Origin: an uncultured Phycisphaerales bacterium
GTDB taxonomy: Bacteria; Planctomycetota; Phycisphaerae; Tepidisphaerales; Tepidisphaeraceae
Length of the DNA: 64,000 nucleotides
NCBI GenBank assembly: GCA_903871935.1
Contig: CAIQIQ010000126.1
Coordinates: forward strand, 1-64,000
Direction: 5' to 3'
Position 1 is the stretch's first letter. Each line of letters opens with the position of its first letter. The notes below the pieces were generated by a model, which made no database searches, was not told where the DNA came from, and saw nothing but the letters and a program-made list of their open reading frames with translations. Both the position numbers and the translations under genes were made by a program. Shown piece by piece: positions 51,315 to 60,400 of this stretch.

Positions 51315-52862
51315 ATGGCAAGTAACGCCAGCGCGAACACACTCGAATCAGGTCTGACGAAAGCGGGCTCCCCCCACCCACCGGTTTCGCCTGATCCGAT
51401 TCTTCTGACCGGCGCGACCGGCTACATCGGCGGGCGTCTGCTTCCGGCCTTGCTGGAGAGGGGCCACAAGGTGCGCTGCCTGGCCCGGCGGCCGGAGTAC
51501 CTGCAAGGCCGGGCCAACGGCAGGTACGAGGTGGTCGCGGCAGACTTGGCGAACGCCCAGAGTCTCGGCCCTGCCCTAACGGGCGTGGCCACGGCCTTCT
51601 ACTTGGTCCATTCGATGGGTGCCGAGGGCGGATTCGCCGAGCACGACCGCCGGGCAGCGCAGAATTTCGCGCAGGCCGCAAGAGCAGCCGGGGTGCGCAG
51701 GATCATCTACCTGGGCGGCCTGGGCGGCGACAAAACACTCTCGGCACACTTGGCGAGCCGGCAGGAGGTCGGACACATCCTCCGCGAATCCGGCGTGCCC
51801 ACCATCGAGTTTCGCGCATCCATCATCATCGGTTCGGGCAGCCTGTCCTTTGAGATGGTCCGAGCTCTGGTCACGCGTCTTCCGATCATGACCACGCCAC
51901 GGTGGGTGCGCAGCCTCGCGCAACCGATCGCCGTGGAGGATGTGATCGCCTATTGCCTGGCGGCGGTAGAGATGCCGGGCGAGGCCAGCGTGGTCTACGA
52001 GATCGGCGGGCCCGACCGCGTGTCCTACGCGGACCTGATGCGCGAGTACGGACGGCAAGTCGGGCTGCACCGGCTCATCGTTCCAGTGCCAGTGCTCAGC
52101 CCGGGGCTTTCCAGCCTCTGGCTGGGATTGGTGACACCGCTTTATGCAAGGGTGGGGCGCAAGCTGATCGACAGCGTCAAACACGACACTGTCGTCAAAG
52201 ATGACCGCGCCCTGCGCGACTTTGACATCCGTCCCAGGGGCCTGCGCGACGCAATCGCCCGTGCGTTGGCAAAGGAGGACCAGGAGTATGCCCAGACGCG
52301 CTGGTCCGACGCGCTTTCTTCGGCCGGCACCCCCAAGAACTGGGGCGGCGTACGGTTTGGTCGGCGACTGATCGACCGCCGGCGCATCCATGTCCAGGCT
52401 GGGTCCGTGGCAACGTTCGCTCCCATCGAGCGGATCGGTGGAAGCACGGGCTGGTATCACGCCGACTGGCTCTGGAAACTGCGTGCCATGATCGACATGA
52501 TCCTCGGCGGTGTCGGTATGCGCCGTGGCCGGCCGCATCCCCAGAAATTGCAGCCTGGGGACGCGCTGGATTTCTGGCGGGTCGAAGCCGTCGAACCGCC
52601 ATCGCTGCTTCGCTTGCGGGCCGAGATGAAACTGCCCGGCCGGGCCTGGCTGCAATTTGAGGTGGAGCCCGACGAGAACAGCCGCGGGGCGTGGATCACA
52701 CAGACGGCGATGTTCGACCCGGTGGGCCTGCTGGGTCCGCTGTATTGGTATGCGGTCTGGCCGCTGCACCAGTGGGTATTCGCCGGCATGCTCCGCCAAA
52801 TAGCTCGCGTGGCAGAGCATGCTACCGTGGCTTCACCGGGAGCTGCGCGCCGCCAATCCTGA
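51315..52862 (+). CDS. SDR-family NAD(P)-binding protein with DUF2867
   Basis: 515 aa. An atypical SDR (NmrA/complex-I-type) N-terminal half begins ILLTGATGYIGGRLLPALLERGHKV (residues ~30-55), with YLVHSMG, RIIYLGGLGGD and FRASIIIGSGSLSFEMVR; the C-terminal ~170 residues match DUF2867 (GGSTGWYHADWLWKLRAMIDMILGGVGMRRGR, LPGRAWLQFEVEPD, FDPVGLLGPLYWYAVWPLH). In other bacteria such proteins occur in light-induced clusters near photolyase and folE; the reaction is unknown. ATG 51315 is used; an in-frame GTG at 51306 has no better ribosome binding site. It is the last gene of the light cluster; no photolyase is found in the window. Confidence 0.88.
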   Translation: MASNASANTLESGLTKAGSPHPPVSPDPILLTGATGYIGGRLLPALLERGHKVRCLARRPEYLQGRANGRYEVVAADLANAQSLGPALTGVATAFYLVHSMGAEGGFAEHDRRAAQNFAQAARAAGVRRIIYLGGLGGDKTLSAHLASRQEVGHILRESGVPTIEFRASIIIGSGSLSFEMVRALVTRLPIMTTPRWVRSLAQPIAVEDVIAYCLAAVEMPGEASVVYEIGGPDRVSYADLMREYGRQVGLHRLIVPVPVLSPGLSSLWLGLVTPLYARVGRKLIDSVKHDTVVKDDRALRDFDIRPRGLRDAIARALAKEDQEYAQTRWSDALSSAGTPKNWGGVRFGRRLIDRRRIHVQAGSVATFAPIERIGGSTGWYHADWLWKLRAMIDMILGGVGMRRGRPHPQKLQPGDALDFWRVEAVEPPSLLRLRAEMKLPGRAWLQFEVEPDENSRGAWITQTAMFDPVGLLGPLYWYAVWPLHQWVFAGMLRQIARVAEHATVASPGAARRQS

Positions 52863-53081
52863 GAGACCAGGGCCCGAACGGGCTATGGTAGCCCATGCAA
52901 CGCGGCGGGCCGGTGATCACGTAGCGGCTGGGGTTGTGCGCCAGCCATTCGCGCAGGGCGGCCATGCCTTTCTCAGAACTCCTCTGGTAGCGTGTCTCAA
53001 TGCCACGGTGCCTCCGTTTGCGCTTTCCGCTCTTTCACCTGCCCCCTTATACTCCCCCCTTTCCGTCCCACAGGAGTAACA

Positions 53082-54116
53082 ATGAGGCAGCCCGATTTCA
53101 CTCAACTGCAGAAAGTCCTGGAACGCAAGCGGCCGGATCGGCCCACGATGTTTGAGTTTTTCCTCAACACGCCCTTGGCCGTCCGCCTCGCCGGGCTGAC
53201 ACCCGACCAGGTTGGTGTCTGGCCCAAACTCTCCTGGTTCGTCCACGGAATCAAAGCCTTCGCCGCCGCCGGCTATGACTATCAGACGATCTATGCCTCC
53301 GACTTTCGCTTCCCCTCCGGCAAACAGGAGCACGCCAAAAGCATCTCGCAGAATGAAGGCTTCGTCATCACCGACCGCGACAGCTTCAACCGCTACCAAT
53401 GGCGTTCGCCGGATTCGGCCGACCTTTCATTGATGACGGATGTTCAGTCCTATCTGCCGGCGGGCATGAAGATGGTCATCGTCGGCCCCGGCGGCGTGCT
53501 GGAAAACGCCATCTCGCTCTGTGGTTATGAGAACCTGGCCATGATGGTAATGGATGATCCCGCATTGGCCGGCAATGTCTTTGACGCCATTGGCGCACGG
53601 ATCGTGCGTTACTACGAGTTGGCCGCCAGGTCCAAGAACATCGGCGCCATGATCTCCAACGATGACTGGGGCTTCGCCCAGCAGACCATGCTCTCGCCGG
53701 AGGACATGCGCAAGTTCGTCTTCCCATGGCACAAGAAGATCGTTCGAACGATCCATAACGCGGGCGTGCCGGCGATTCTGCATTCCTGCGGGAATCTCGA
53801 AGCCGTCATGGACGATGTGATTGACGTGATGAAATACGATGCCAAGCATTCTTACGAAGACAAGATCATGCCGGTGGAGGAAGCTTACGTGAAATGGGGG
53901 CGACGCATCTCCATCCTCGGCGGCATCGACGTGGATTTCGTCTGCCGCGCCACCCGGGAGCAGATTCGCGACCGTTGCCGCCGCATGCTGCAACTGGCGG
54001 AAACCCGCGGCGGCTATGCCCTGGGCACCGGCAACAGCGTCCCGGAATATGTACCGCAGGAGAACTACCTCGCAATGATCCAGGCCGCCTATCCCGAAGC
54101 CAGGTTCGTCGCATAG
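53082..54116 (+). CDS. Uroporphyrinogen-decarboxylase-fold protein, copy 2
   Basis: 344 aa. A short N-terminal helix (FTQLQKVLERKRPDRPTMFEFF) leads into a URO-D-type barrel: MKMVIVGPGGVLENAISLCGYENLAMM (~125), KNIGAMISNDDWGFAQQTML (~188), PAILHSCGNLEAVMDDVIDVM (~228, with HxCGN) and RISILGGIDVDFVCRATREQIRDR (~275). HSCGN and the late GGIDV match methylcobalamin:CoM-methyltransferase-like family members more than HemE. CAGGAG precedes ATG 53082 at 6 nt, which excludes the in-frame upstream ATG 52992. The gene is convergent with cysH (6 bp between stops). It is only distantly related to copy 1 at 39.7 kb. Confidence 0.88.
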   Translation: MRQPDFTQLQKVLERKRPDRPTMFEFFLNTPLAVRLAGLTPDQVGVWPKLSWFVHGIKAFAAAGYDYQTIYASDFRFPSGKQEHAKSISQNEGFVITDRDSFNRYQWRSPDSADLSLMTDVQSYLPAGMKMVIVGPGGVLENAISLCGYENLAMMVMDDPALAGNVFDAIGARIVRYYELAARSKNIGAMISNDDWGFAQQTMLSPEDMRKFVFPWHKKIVRTIHNAGVPAILHSCGNLEAVMDDVIDVMKYDAKHSYEDKIMPVEEAYVKWGRRISILGGIDVDFVCRATREQIRDRCRRMLQLAETRGGYALGTGNSVPEYVPQENYLAMIQAAYPEARFVA

Positions 54117-54122
54117 ACAGGG

Positions 54123-54851
54123 CTAGAGCTGTGCCGAGTCGAGCGAATTGAGGTTGATCCCGCATTCCACCTTGTTGGACTCGGACCACCGGCCAGAACG
54201 TTCATCTTCGCCGGCCGTGATCGCCCGAGTGCAAGAAAGCGGATTGCAGCCGATGGAGAGATATCCCTTGTCGCGCAGCGGGTGATACGGCAGGTCATGC
54301 GCTTTGAGATACTGATGGATTTCGCGGCCGCCCCAGTTCAACAGCGGCGAGATCGCATCGCACTTGTAGCGCGGCGAGAACTCTACAAATTGCCGCTGGG
54401 CCCGCGAATCGCTCTGCCGACGACGGATGCCCCGCAGCCATGCCTTGGGGTTCAGTTCCGCCATTGCACGATCAAACGGCTCGTTCTTATTGACAGCGCA
54501 GCAGGCGAGAATGTCCTGGCGGAACTGAGGATTGGTTTCGCCGGCTTCACGCAGATACGCGATCGGGTCGCGCCGGGTACGGTAGACCCAAACGTTAAGC
54601 GACAACCGCCGCCGCAGCTCTTCCATGAACTGCCAGGTCTCGGGGAAGAGATACCCCGTATCGACCATGACAACCTTGATCTCAGGCATCACCTGCGTCG
54701 CCATGTGGAGCAAGGCAGCCGAGTCCGCTCCGAACGATGAGCTCATTACCAGACCATCGCCGTACTCGGCATATGCCCACTTAACCACATCCATCGGATG
54801 CGATTTTTCGAACAGCTCATTCAATGTCGAGATGTCAGTCTGGACACTCAT
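54123..54851 (-). CDS. cysH: Adenylyl-sulfate/phosphoadenylyl-sulfate reductase
   Basis: 242 aa. Reduces APS or PAPS to sulfite. The PP-loop is MSSSFGADSAALLHM (~36), VMVDTGYLFPETW follows, the nucleophile Cys is in KVECGINLN (Cys230), and a Cys-Cys pair occurs at 117-118 (ILACCAVNK). In iron-sulfur APS reductases the second pair is C-x2-C (GCxPCT); here it is C-x4-C (IGCNPLSCTRAI, Cys202 and Cys207), an unusual spacing. The cluster is nevertheless plausible because all four Cys remain. AAAGGC precedes ATG 54851. It is the last gene of the cysK-cysC-PHP-cysH operon; 7 bp separate it from the PHP gene. Confidence 0.9.
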   Translation of the reverse strand: MSVQTDISTLNELFEKSHPMDVVKWAYAEYGDGLVMSSSFGADSAALLHMATQVMPEIKVVMVDTGYLFPETWQFMEELRRRLSLNVWVYRTRRDPIAYLREAGETNPQFRQDILACCAVNKNEPFDRAMAELNPKAWLRGIRRRQSDSRAQRQFVEFSPRYKCDAISPLLNWGGREIHQYLKAHDLPYHPLRDKGYLSIGCNPLSCTRAITAGEDERSGRWSESNKVECGINLNSLDSAQL

Positions 54852-54858
54852 AGGGCCT

Positions 54859-55746
54859 TTAGGAAGCAACGGTTTGGGTGGCAGGGCGATGATGCTTGCG
54901 ATGCACCTCAACCAGTTGATCGTAGAATTCGCGTGGCACGCGCTGGCCGTGCGACCAGCCGAAATCGATGGTCTTCTTGCTGGCGCCGTGGTAGTCCGAG
55001 CCGCCGGTCTTCACCAAACCAAAGCGATCCGCCAGCTTCGTGTAACGTTCGACCAGAGCAATGTCATGGTCCGAATGCATGACCTCCACGCCCACCAGCC
55101 CCAGGTCCACCATATTCTTTACCACGGTCTCCAACTCCGCATCATTCGTGCAACGAAGTTGGAACGGGTGGGCCAGCACGGGAATCCCGCCGGCCGCGTA
55201 GGTCAGCTCCAGAGCGCGTCTTGGCGGCACCCGCTCTTTATCGAAGTACGCCGCCCCGCCTTGGCCAAGGTACTTATCGAAAGCCTGTTTGACCGAGCTG
55301 ACATAGCCCTTGCGCACCAGGATCGCCGCCAGATGCGGCCGGCCGACAACATGCCCGCCCGATTCATCCTCCCACTCCTTCATCGTAACCACCACGCCCA
55401 GTTCGTTAAGCTGACGGATGATTCGCGGATTGCGATCGTTTCGATTGCCAATCAGCTCGGCCGACAAATCAGCCAGCGATGCGCTGCTCGGATCGATGCC
55501 GTAGCCCAGCAGGTGCATCGTCCCCGGGCCACGGAACTCACAGGAGATCTCGATCCCACTGATGAAGTCGATCCCCTGCAACGCCGCCTCGTCGCTCGCC
55601 TCTTTCACACCCGCGGCCGTGTCGTGGTCGGTCAATGACATCGCCGACACGCCCGCCTGTTTAGCAAGGTTCACAACTTGTGTCGGCGACAGAGTGCCGT
55701 CAGAGGCAGTCGAGTGGCAATGCAGATCAATGAAGCTCGTGGCCAA
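54859..55746 (-). CDS. PHP-domain phosphoesterase, probable 3'-phosphoadenosine-5'-phosphate phosphatase
   Basis: 295 aa, TTG start at 55746 (plus-strand CAA) with GAAGGGCGG about 6 nt upstream; the conserved [13 protein letters not shown] begins at residue 5, so no other start is possible. PHP metal residues: HCHS at 9-12, LTDHDT (~38), GIEISCEF (~65), [13 protein letters not shown] (~135), LAHPFQL (~192) and SDYHGA (~250). Members of this TrpH/RNase AM type degrade short RNA 5'-3' or hydrolyse pAp. Position between cysC and cysH, where PAPS use would release pAp, favours the pAp-phosphatase role. It overlaps cysC by 20 bp. Confidence 0.88.
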   Translation of the reverse strand: MATSFIDLHCHSTASDGTLSPTQVVNLAKQAGVSAMSLTDHDTAAGVKEASDEAALQGIDFISGIEISCEFRGPGTMHLLGYGIDPSSASLADLSAELIGNRNDRNPRIIRQLNELGVVVTMKEWEDESGGHVVGRPHLAAILVRKGYVSSVKQAFDKYLGQGGAAYFDKERVPPRRALELTYAAGGIPVLAHPFQLRCTNDAELETVVKNMVDLGLVGVEVMHSDHDIALVERYTKLADRFGLVKTGGSDYHGASKKTIDFGWSHGQRVPREFYDQLVEVHRKHHRPATQTVAS

Positions 55747-56338
55747 GATATCCGCCCTTCTCCAGGTAATTCAGTATCTGCTCTGCAGCCGCTTCCGCGC
55801 TGCACGTCTCACTTTCAATCACCACTTCCGGCTGCAGCGGCTCTTCATAGGGATCGTCGATCCCCGTGAATCCCTTGATCTGCCCGGCCAACGCTTTCTT
55901 GTACAGTCCCTTCGGATCACGTTTGGCGGCGGTTTCAACCGACACCTTCACATGAACCTCAACGAAATCCCCGCTCGCCGACCCCGCACGCGCTGCATCG
56001 CGATCTGCCCGGTACGGACTGATGAAACTGGCGATTACGATCACCCCGGCATCGGAAAAAAGTCTGGCCACTTCGGCGACGCGGCGGATGTTCTCCGTTC
56101 GATCCGCCGCCGAGAAGCCCAGGTTGCTGCAGAGCCCATGACGGATGTTGTCGCCGTCCAGCCGATATGCCAGCTTCCCGCGCTGCAGCAACGCCCGCTC
56201 CAGGATGCATGCAATGGTGCTCTTGCCGGCCGCGGAAAGACCCGTCAGCCAGATCGTCACCCCTCTTTGCCCAAGCAGGCGCTGGCGATCCTCGCGACGG
56301 ACCGACCCTTCATGCCAGGTGATATTCTTGTCGCTCAC
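55727..56338 (-). CDS. cysC: Adenylyl-sulfate kinase
   Basis: 203 aa. Phosphorylates APS to PAPS with ATP. P-loop GLSAAGKST (~33-41), the APS-binding [17 protein letters not shown] (~62-78), [27 protein letters not shown] (~105) and [25 protein letters not shown] (~145-169) are all present. No fused sulfurylase domain is attached and no sulfurylase gene (cysND or sat) is in the window. GTG 56338 with AGGAG at 6 nt is preferred over TTG 56341. It follows cysK almost without gap (cysK stop at 56342) and overlaps the PHP gene by 20 bp. Cytosolic. Confidence 0.93.
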   Translation of the reverse strand: MSDKNITWHEGSVRREDRQRLLGQRGVTIWLTGLSAAGKSTIACILERALLQRGKLAYRLDGDNIRHGLCSNLGFSAADRTENIRRVAEVARLFSDAGVIVIASFISPYRADRDAARAGSASGDFVEVHVKVSVETAAKRDPKGLYKKALAGQIKGFTGIDDPYEEPLQPEVVIESETCSAEAAAEQILNYLEKGGYLGHELH

Positions 56339-56341
56339 CAA

Positions 56342-57304
56342 CTACTCCTGCTCGAACAATGCCGTCGACAAGTAGCGTTCACCGATCGAAGGCAGGATCA
56401 CGACGATCAGCTTGCCTTTGTTTTCCGGGCGGGCAGCGAGCTTGGCCGCCGCCGCCAAGGCGCCACCGGAACTGATCCCGCAGAAAATGCCTTCCTGCTT
56501 GTGTGCTTTGCGAGCCCACTCGATCGACTCTTCGTCGGTCACCAGAATGACTTCATCCACGGCATTCAGATGCAGATTCGTCGGCACAAACCCGGCGCCA
56601 ATTCCCTGGATCTTGTGGCGCCCGGGCTTAACCGGTTCGCCGTTGCGCGTCTGCGTGATAACTGGTGAAGCCACCGGCTCAACCGCGATCGCCTTGAAGC
56701 TTGGCCTGCGCGACTTAATCACCTCGGCGATACCCGTAAGCGTCCCGCCGGTGCCGACGCCTGAGACCAGGAAATCAACCTTGCCGCCGGTATCCGCCCA
56801 GATCTCCTCGGCCGTCGTCTTCTTGTGAATCTCAGGGTTGGCCGGATTCTCAAACTGCTGCGGGATAAACCCGGTGGGTGTATTCGAAAGGATCTCCGTG
56901 GCTTTGGCGATGGCGCCCTTCATCCCCTCGGCCGCGGGCGTCAGAACAAGCTCCGCGCCCAGCGCTTTGAGCAACTTACGCCGCTCCAGACTCATCGACT
57001 CGGGCATCGTCAGAATCAGCTTGTATCCCTTTGCGGCAGCCACAAACGCCAGCGCGATCCCCGTGTTGCCGCTGGTCGGCTCGATGATAACGGTATCCGC
57101 CTTGATCTTGCCGGCCTTCTCGCCCGCTTCGATCATCGCCACACCAATGCGGTCCTTCACACTGGACAGCGGATTAAAGAACTCGCACTTGGCAGCCACA
57201 ACCGCCCCATCCTTGGGAATGATCCGGTTAATCCGTACCAGCGGCGTGCCGCCGATCGTTTCAGTAATGTCGTTGAAGATTCGGCCATGCGGCTTAAGTG
57301 GCAT
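56342..57304 (-). CDS. cysK: Cysteine synthase (O-acetylserine sulfhydrylase)
   Basis: 320 aa. PLP enzyme condensing O-acetylserine with sulfide. PLP Lys in [11 protein letters not shown] (~48), phosphate-binding [12 protein letters not shown] (~75-86), [26 protein letters not shown], substrate loop [12 protein letters not shown] (~185) and [15 protein letters not shown] near the C-terminus. AAAGGAG precedes ATG 57304 at 6 nt. First gene of the sulfur operon, with the promoter and inverted repeat listed below upstream. Full length and intact. Confidence 0.96.
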   Translation of the reverse strand: MPLKPHGRIFNDITETIGGTPLVRINRIIPKDGAVVAAKCEFFNPLSSVKDRIGVAMIEAGEKAGKIKADTVIIEPTSGNTGIALAFVAAAKGYKLILTMPESMSLERRKLLKALGAELVLTPAAEGMKGAIAKATEILSNTPTGFIPQQFENPANPEIHKKTTAEEIWADTGGKVDFLVSGVGTGGTLTGIAEVIKSRRPSFKAIAVEPVASPVITQTRNGEPVKPGRHKIQGIGAGFVPTNLHLNAVDEVILVTDEESIEWARKAHKQEGIFCGISSGGALAAAAKLAARPENKGKLIVVILPSIGERYLSTALFEQE

Positions 57305-57336
57305 ATCAATCTCCTTTGTTCCCTGGTTAACTCCTA

Positions 57337-57369
57337 CTATTTATAGAGGAAAATAGGCGACTAAGTCAA
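57337..57369 (-). promoter_or_regulatory. Promoter of the cysK operon with overlapping inverted repeat
   Basis: Minus strand TTGACT (57364-57369), 18-bp spacer, TATAAA (57340-57345). An inverted repeat CTATTT-N8-AAATAG (57337-57356) covers the -10 box, an arrangement expected of an operator that occludes polymerase. It lies 33 nt before the cysK ATG in a notably AT-rich 106-bp gap. The binding protein is unknown; an Rrf2/CymR-type cysteine regulator is one possibility. Confidence 0.6.
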
Positions 57370-57410
57370 GTTCAATCATAACCTGCATGTTTACATATGG
57401 TTACGAAATA

Positions 57411-60400
57411 CTAATTATCCTCATCCATCTCAAGTTGACGCTCCGCAGATGGTGCCGCCGCCGACGGTTCCTCGGCCGAGGTATCGAAGAGCTGCGCCTG
57501 TTGCTGCCGCTGCTTCATCCGCGTCGTACCCGGGCCGGCCAGCTTCACCGAGCCAAGCCCTAGGACTCCCTCCAGTTCCTTCACCGTGCTTTCCTCCGCT
57601 TTGACCGAGAAATCGCGCGGCAGTTTCAGCGTAACCGTGCGTGCATCAGGCATCGTCACCTGGATGTACACCGTCGCGTTGCCACGGTGTTTCATAAGGA
57701 TCGGCTTAAGCTGGGCGACAGTATCAGCCCCCTGCCGGCCAGCCTCAACATGAAGTGCCACGCCATTGGTTAGCCTCTGCATCGCTTCCGCGATCGGGAA
57801 CATGTCCGCCACCACCACGCTGGGGGTCTCGCGCCGGCGGTCCACCTTCCCCTTCAGGAACACGATCGAATCCGTCACGATCAGATCAGGATACATTGCA
57901 CTGATCTTCTCCAGGTCCTCCGCCCAGACGACCGCATCCACCTGGCCATCTATATCCTCGACGGTGAGCATCGCCATCATCTTGCCGGCCGACCGGCCAT
58001 TCTTTGTCGCCGCCTTCTTCACTCGCGTGATCATCGCCCCGACCGTTACCTCCGCACCGGCAGGCAGCAGCTTGATGTCGCGCGTGGTGGCCGACGAATA
58101 GCGATCGAGCGTATCCGCGTTGTCGGTCAGCGGATGGCTGGAAATGTAGAACCCCAAAAGCTCTTTCTCGAACTTCAACAGCTCCTGGCTGGAGAGCTCC
58201 TCGACATCGGGCAGCGGTGGCGGCGGCGCCGCGGTGGTTGCCGATTCCTGGCCGGCAAACATGTTCATCTGTCCTGATGCCTTGTCGGCTGCCAGCGACT
58301 GGGCCATATCAATGGCCTTTTCAACGACGGCCAGAAGTTGAGAGCGTCTGCCCAAGGGGTTCATCGCGCCGCACTTGATCAGCGCCTCAATCGTGCTCTT
58401 GGTCACGGTGCGCAGATCGACGCGCTCGCAGAAGTCAAAGATGTTCTTATAGGGTCCGTGCCTGGTGCGTTCGGCGATGATCGCCTCCACCGCCTTCTCG
58501 CCAACGCCGCGCACCGCCATGAGCCCAAAGCGAATAACCGGGATCTTCTTTGCCGCGTGCCGCTTACTCTTCTTGCCTTCTTCGACATACAGCGGCGTAA
58601 ATGCCTTGGCCGATTCGTTGATCTCCGGCGGCAACACGCGAATCCCCACGCCTCCCCCCGGCAGCGGCAGGCGCCGGCATTCGTCGATGTATTCAACGAC
58701 TTTGTCCGTGTCTCCCATTTCATATGTCAACACGGCCGCCATGAACTCGGCCGGGTGATAGGTCTTCAGGTACGCCGTTTGGAAAGCCACGATCGCATAG
58801 CGGGTACTGTGACTCTTGTTGAAACCATACGAACCGAACTTCTCGATAAACGCGAAAATCTCTTCCGCCTTCTCGCTGGTCAGCCCATTGCTTACCGCGC
58901 CGTTGATAAAGGATGGCTTTTGCTTGGCGATAAAATCATGTTGCTTCTTGCTGATGGCCTTGATCAGCTTATAGGCCGTGGCAAGCTCGATGCCGCCAAG
59001 CTGGTTGAAGATCTGCATGACCTGTTCCTGATAGACCATGATGGAGTAGGTCTCTTCCAGGATACGGTCCATGATGGGGTGAACCTTGGGCACCTCCTGC
59101 TTCCCATGCTTGCGCGCGCAGTAGTCCGGGATCAGTTCCATCGGACCGGGCCGATACAGCGCATTGGCGGCGATCAGATCCTCAATGCGGTCCGGCTTCA
59201 TCTTCATCAGCAGGTCCTGCATGCCGCCGGATTCAAACTGGAATATCCCCTTGCTCATGCCGCGTCGGAACAGGTCAAACACGGCCTGATCGGTCAGGTC
59301 GATCTTCTCAATGTCAATCGCGACCCCTTTGATCTCTTTCACCAGGTCGACAGCGCGCGTGATCACCGAAAGTGTCCGCAATCCCAGGAAGTCCATCTTC
59401 AGCAGACCGACCTTCTCGGCAATCGGACCTTCATACTGGGTCAGGATGTTCCCATCTTTATCCCGGCACAGCGGCACCAGCAGATCCAGCGCCTGGTCGC
59501 AGATAATCACACCGGCCGCGTGGACGCCCGTGTTGCGGCAAAGTCCTTCCAGGTTCTGAGCGATGTCAATGATCTGCTTAACCTGCGGATTGTTCTTGTA
59601 CTCCTTCGCCAGGTCCGGTACCTGCTCCAGCGCCTTCTTGAGCGTCATGCCCGGCGTACCCGGGATCAGCTTGGTAAGCCGGTCAGCTTCCGCCAGGGGA
59701 ACATCCAGCACCCGGGCAACATCCTTCACCGCGTTCTTGGCCGCCAGCGTGCCGAACGTCACGATCTGCGCCACATGGCCATACTTCTGCCGCACATACT
59801 CGATCACCTTCTGCCGCCCATCCTGACAGATGTCGATATCGATATCGGGCATCTCCGAACGGCTGGGGTCCATGAAGCGCTCAAACAGCAGCCCATACTT
59901 CAGGGGATCGACGTTGCACAGCCCCAGCAGGTAGCCCACCATTGTGCCCACGCCAGAACCACGAGCGCCCACCGGAATGCCGTTGTCGCGGGCGTAGTTG
60001 CAGAAATCCCATACGATCAGGAAGTACGAGCAGAACTGCTTGGCAATGATGACCTTGAGTTCCTTATCGAGCCGCTCGCGGATCTCTGTGCTCACATCAC
60101 GGGTGCTATAGCGCCAATCAAGGCCCTGCTCGCAAAGTTGGCAGAGATATCGCTCATCATCCTTCATCTTCGCAACCGGGGTCGGGGCCGAAGGCAGCTT
60201 ACAGGCTGCATCGAACTTTTCCGGCGGCACTTTGTAGACCGGTGAGTATCGCTTGGAAAAATCCAGCTCCAGGTTGCACATCTGCGCAATCCGCAACGTG
60301 TTATCCATCGCCTCGGGAAACGCTCGCAACGCCTGCGCCATCTCCTGCGGGCTCTTGAGGTAAAGCTCGGTTGGATACTTCATCCGGTTTTCTTCGGCGA

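Noticed and set aside
58338-60245. 635-codon open frame on the plus strand opposite dnaE
   Set aside because: Mirror frame of a highly conserved gene in GC-rich DNA; no domain, and it has no ribosome binding site.
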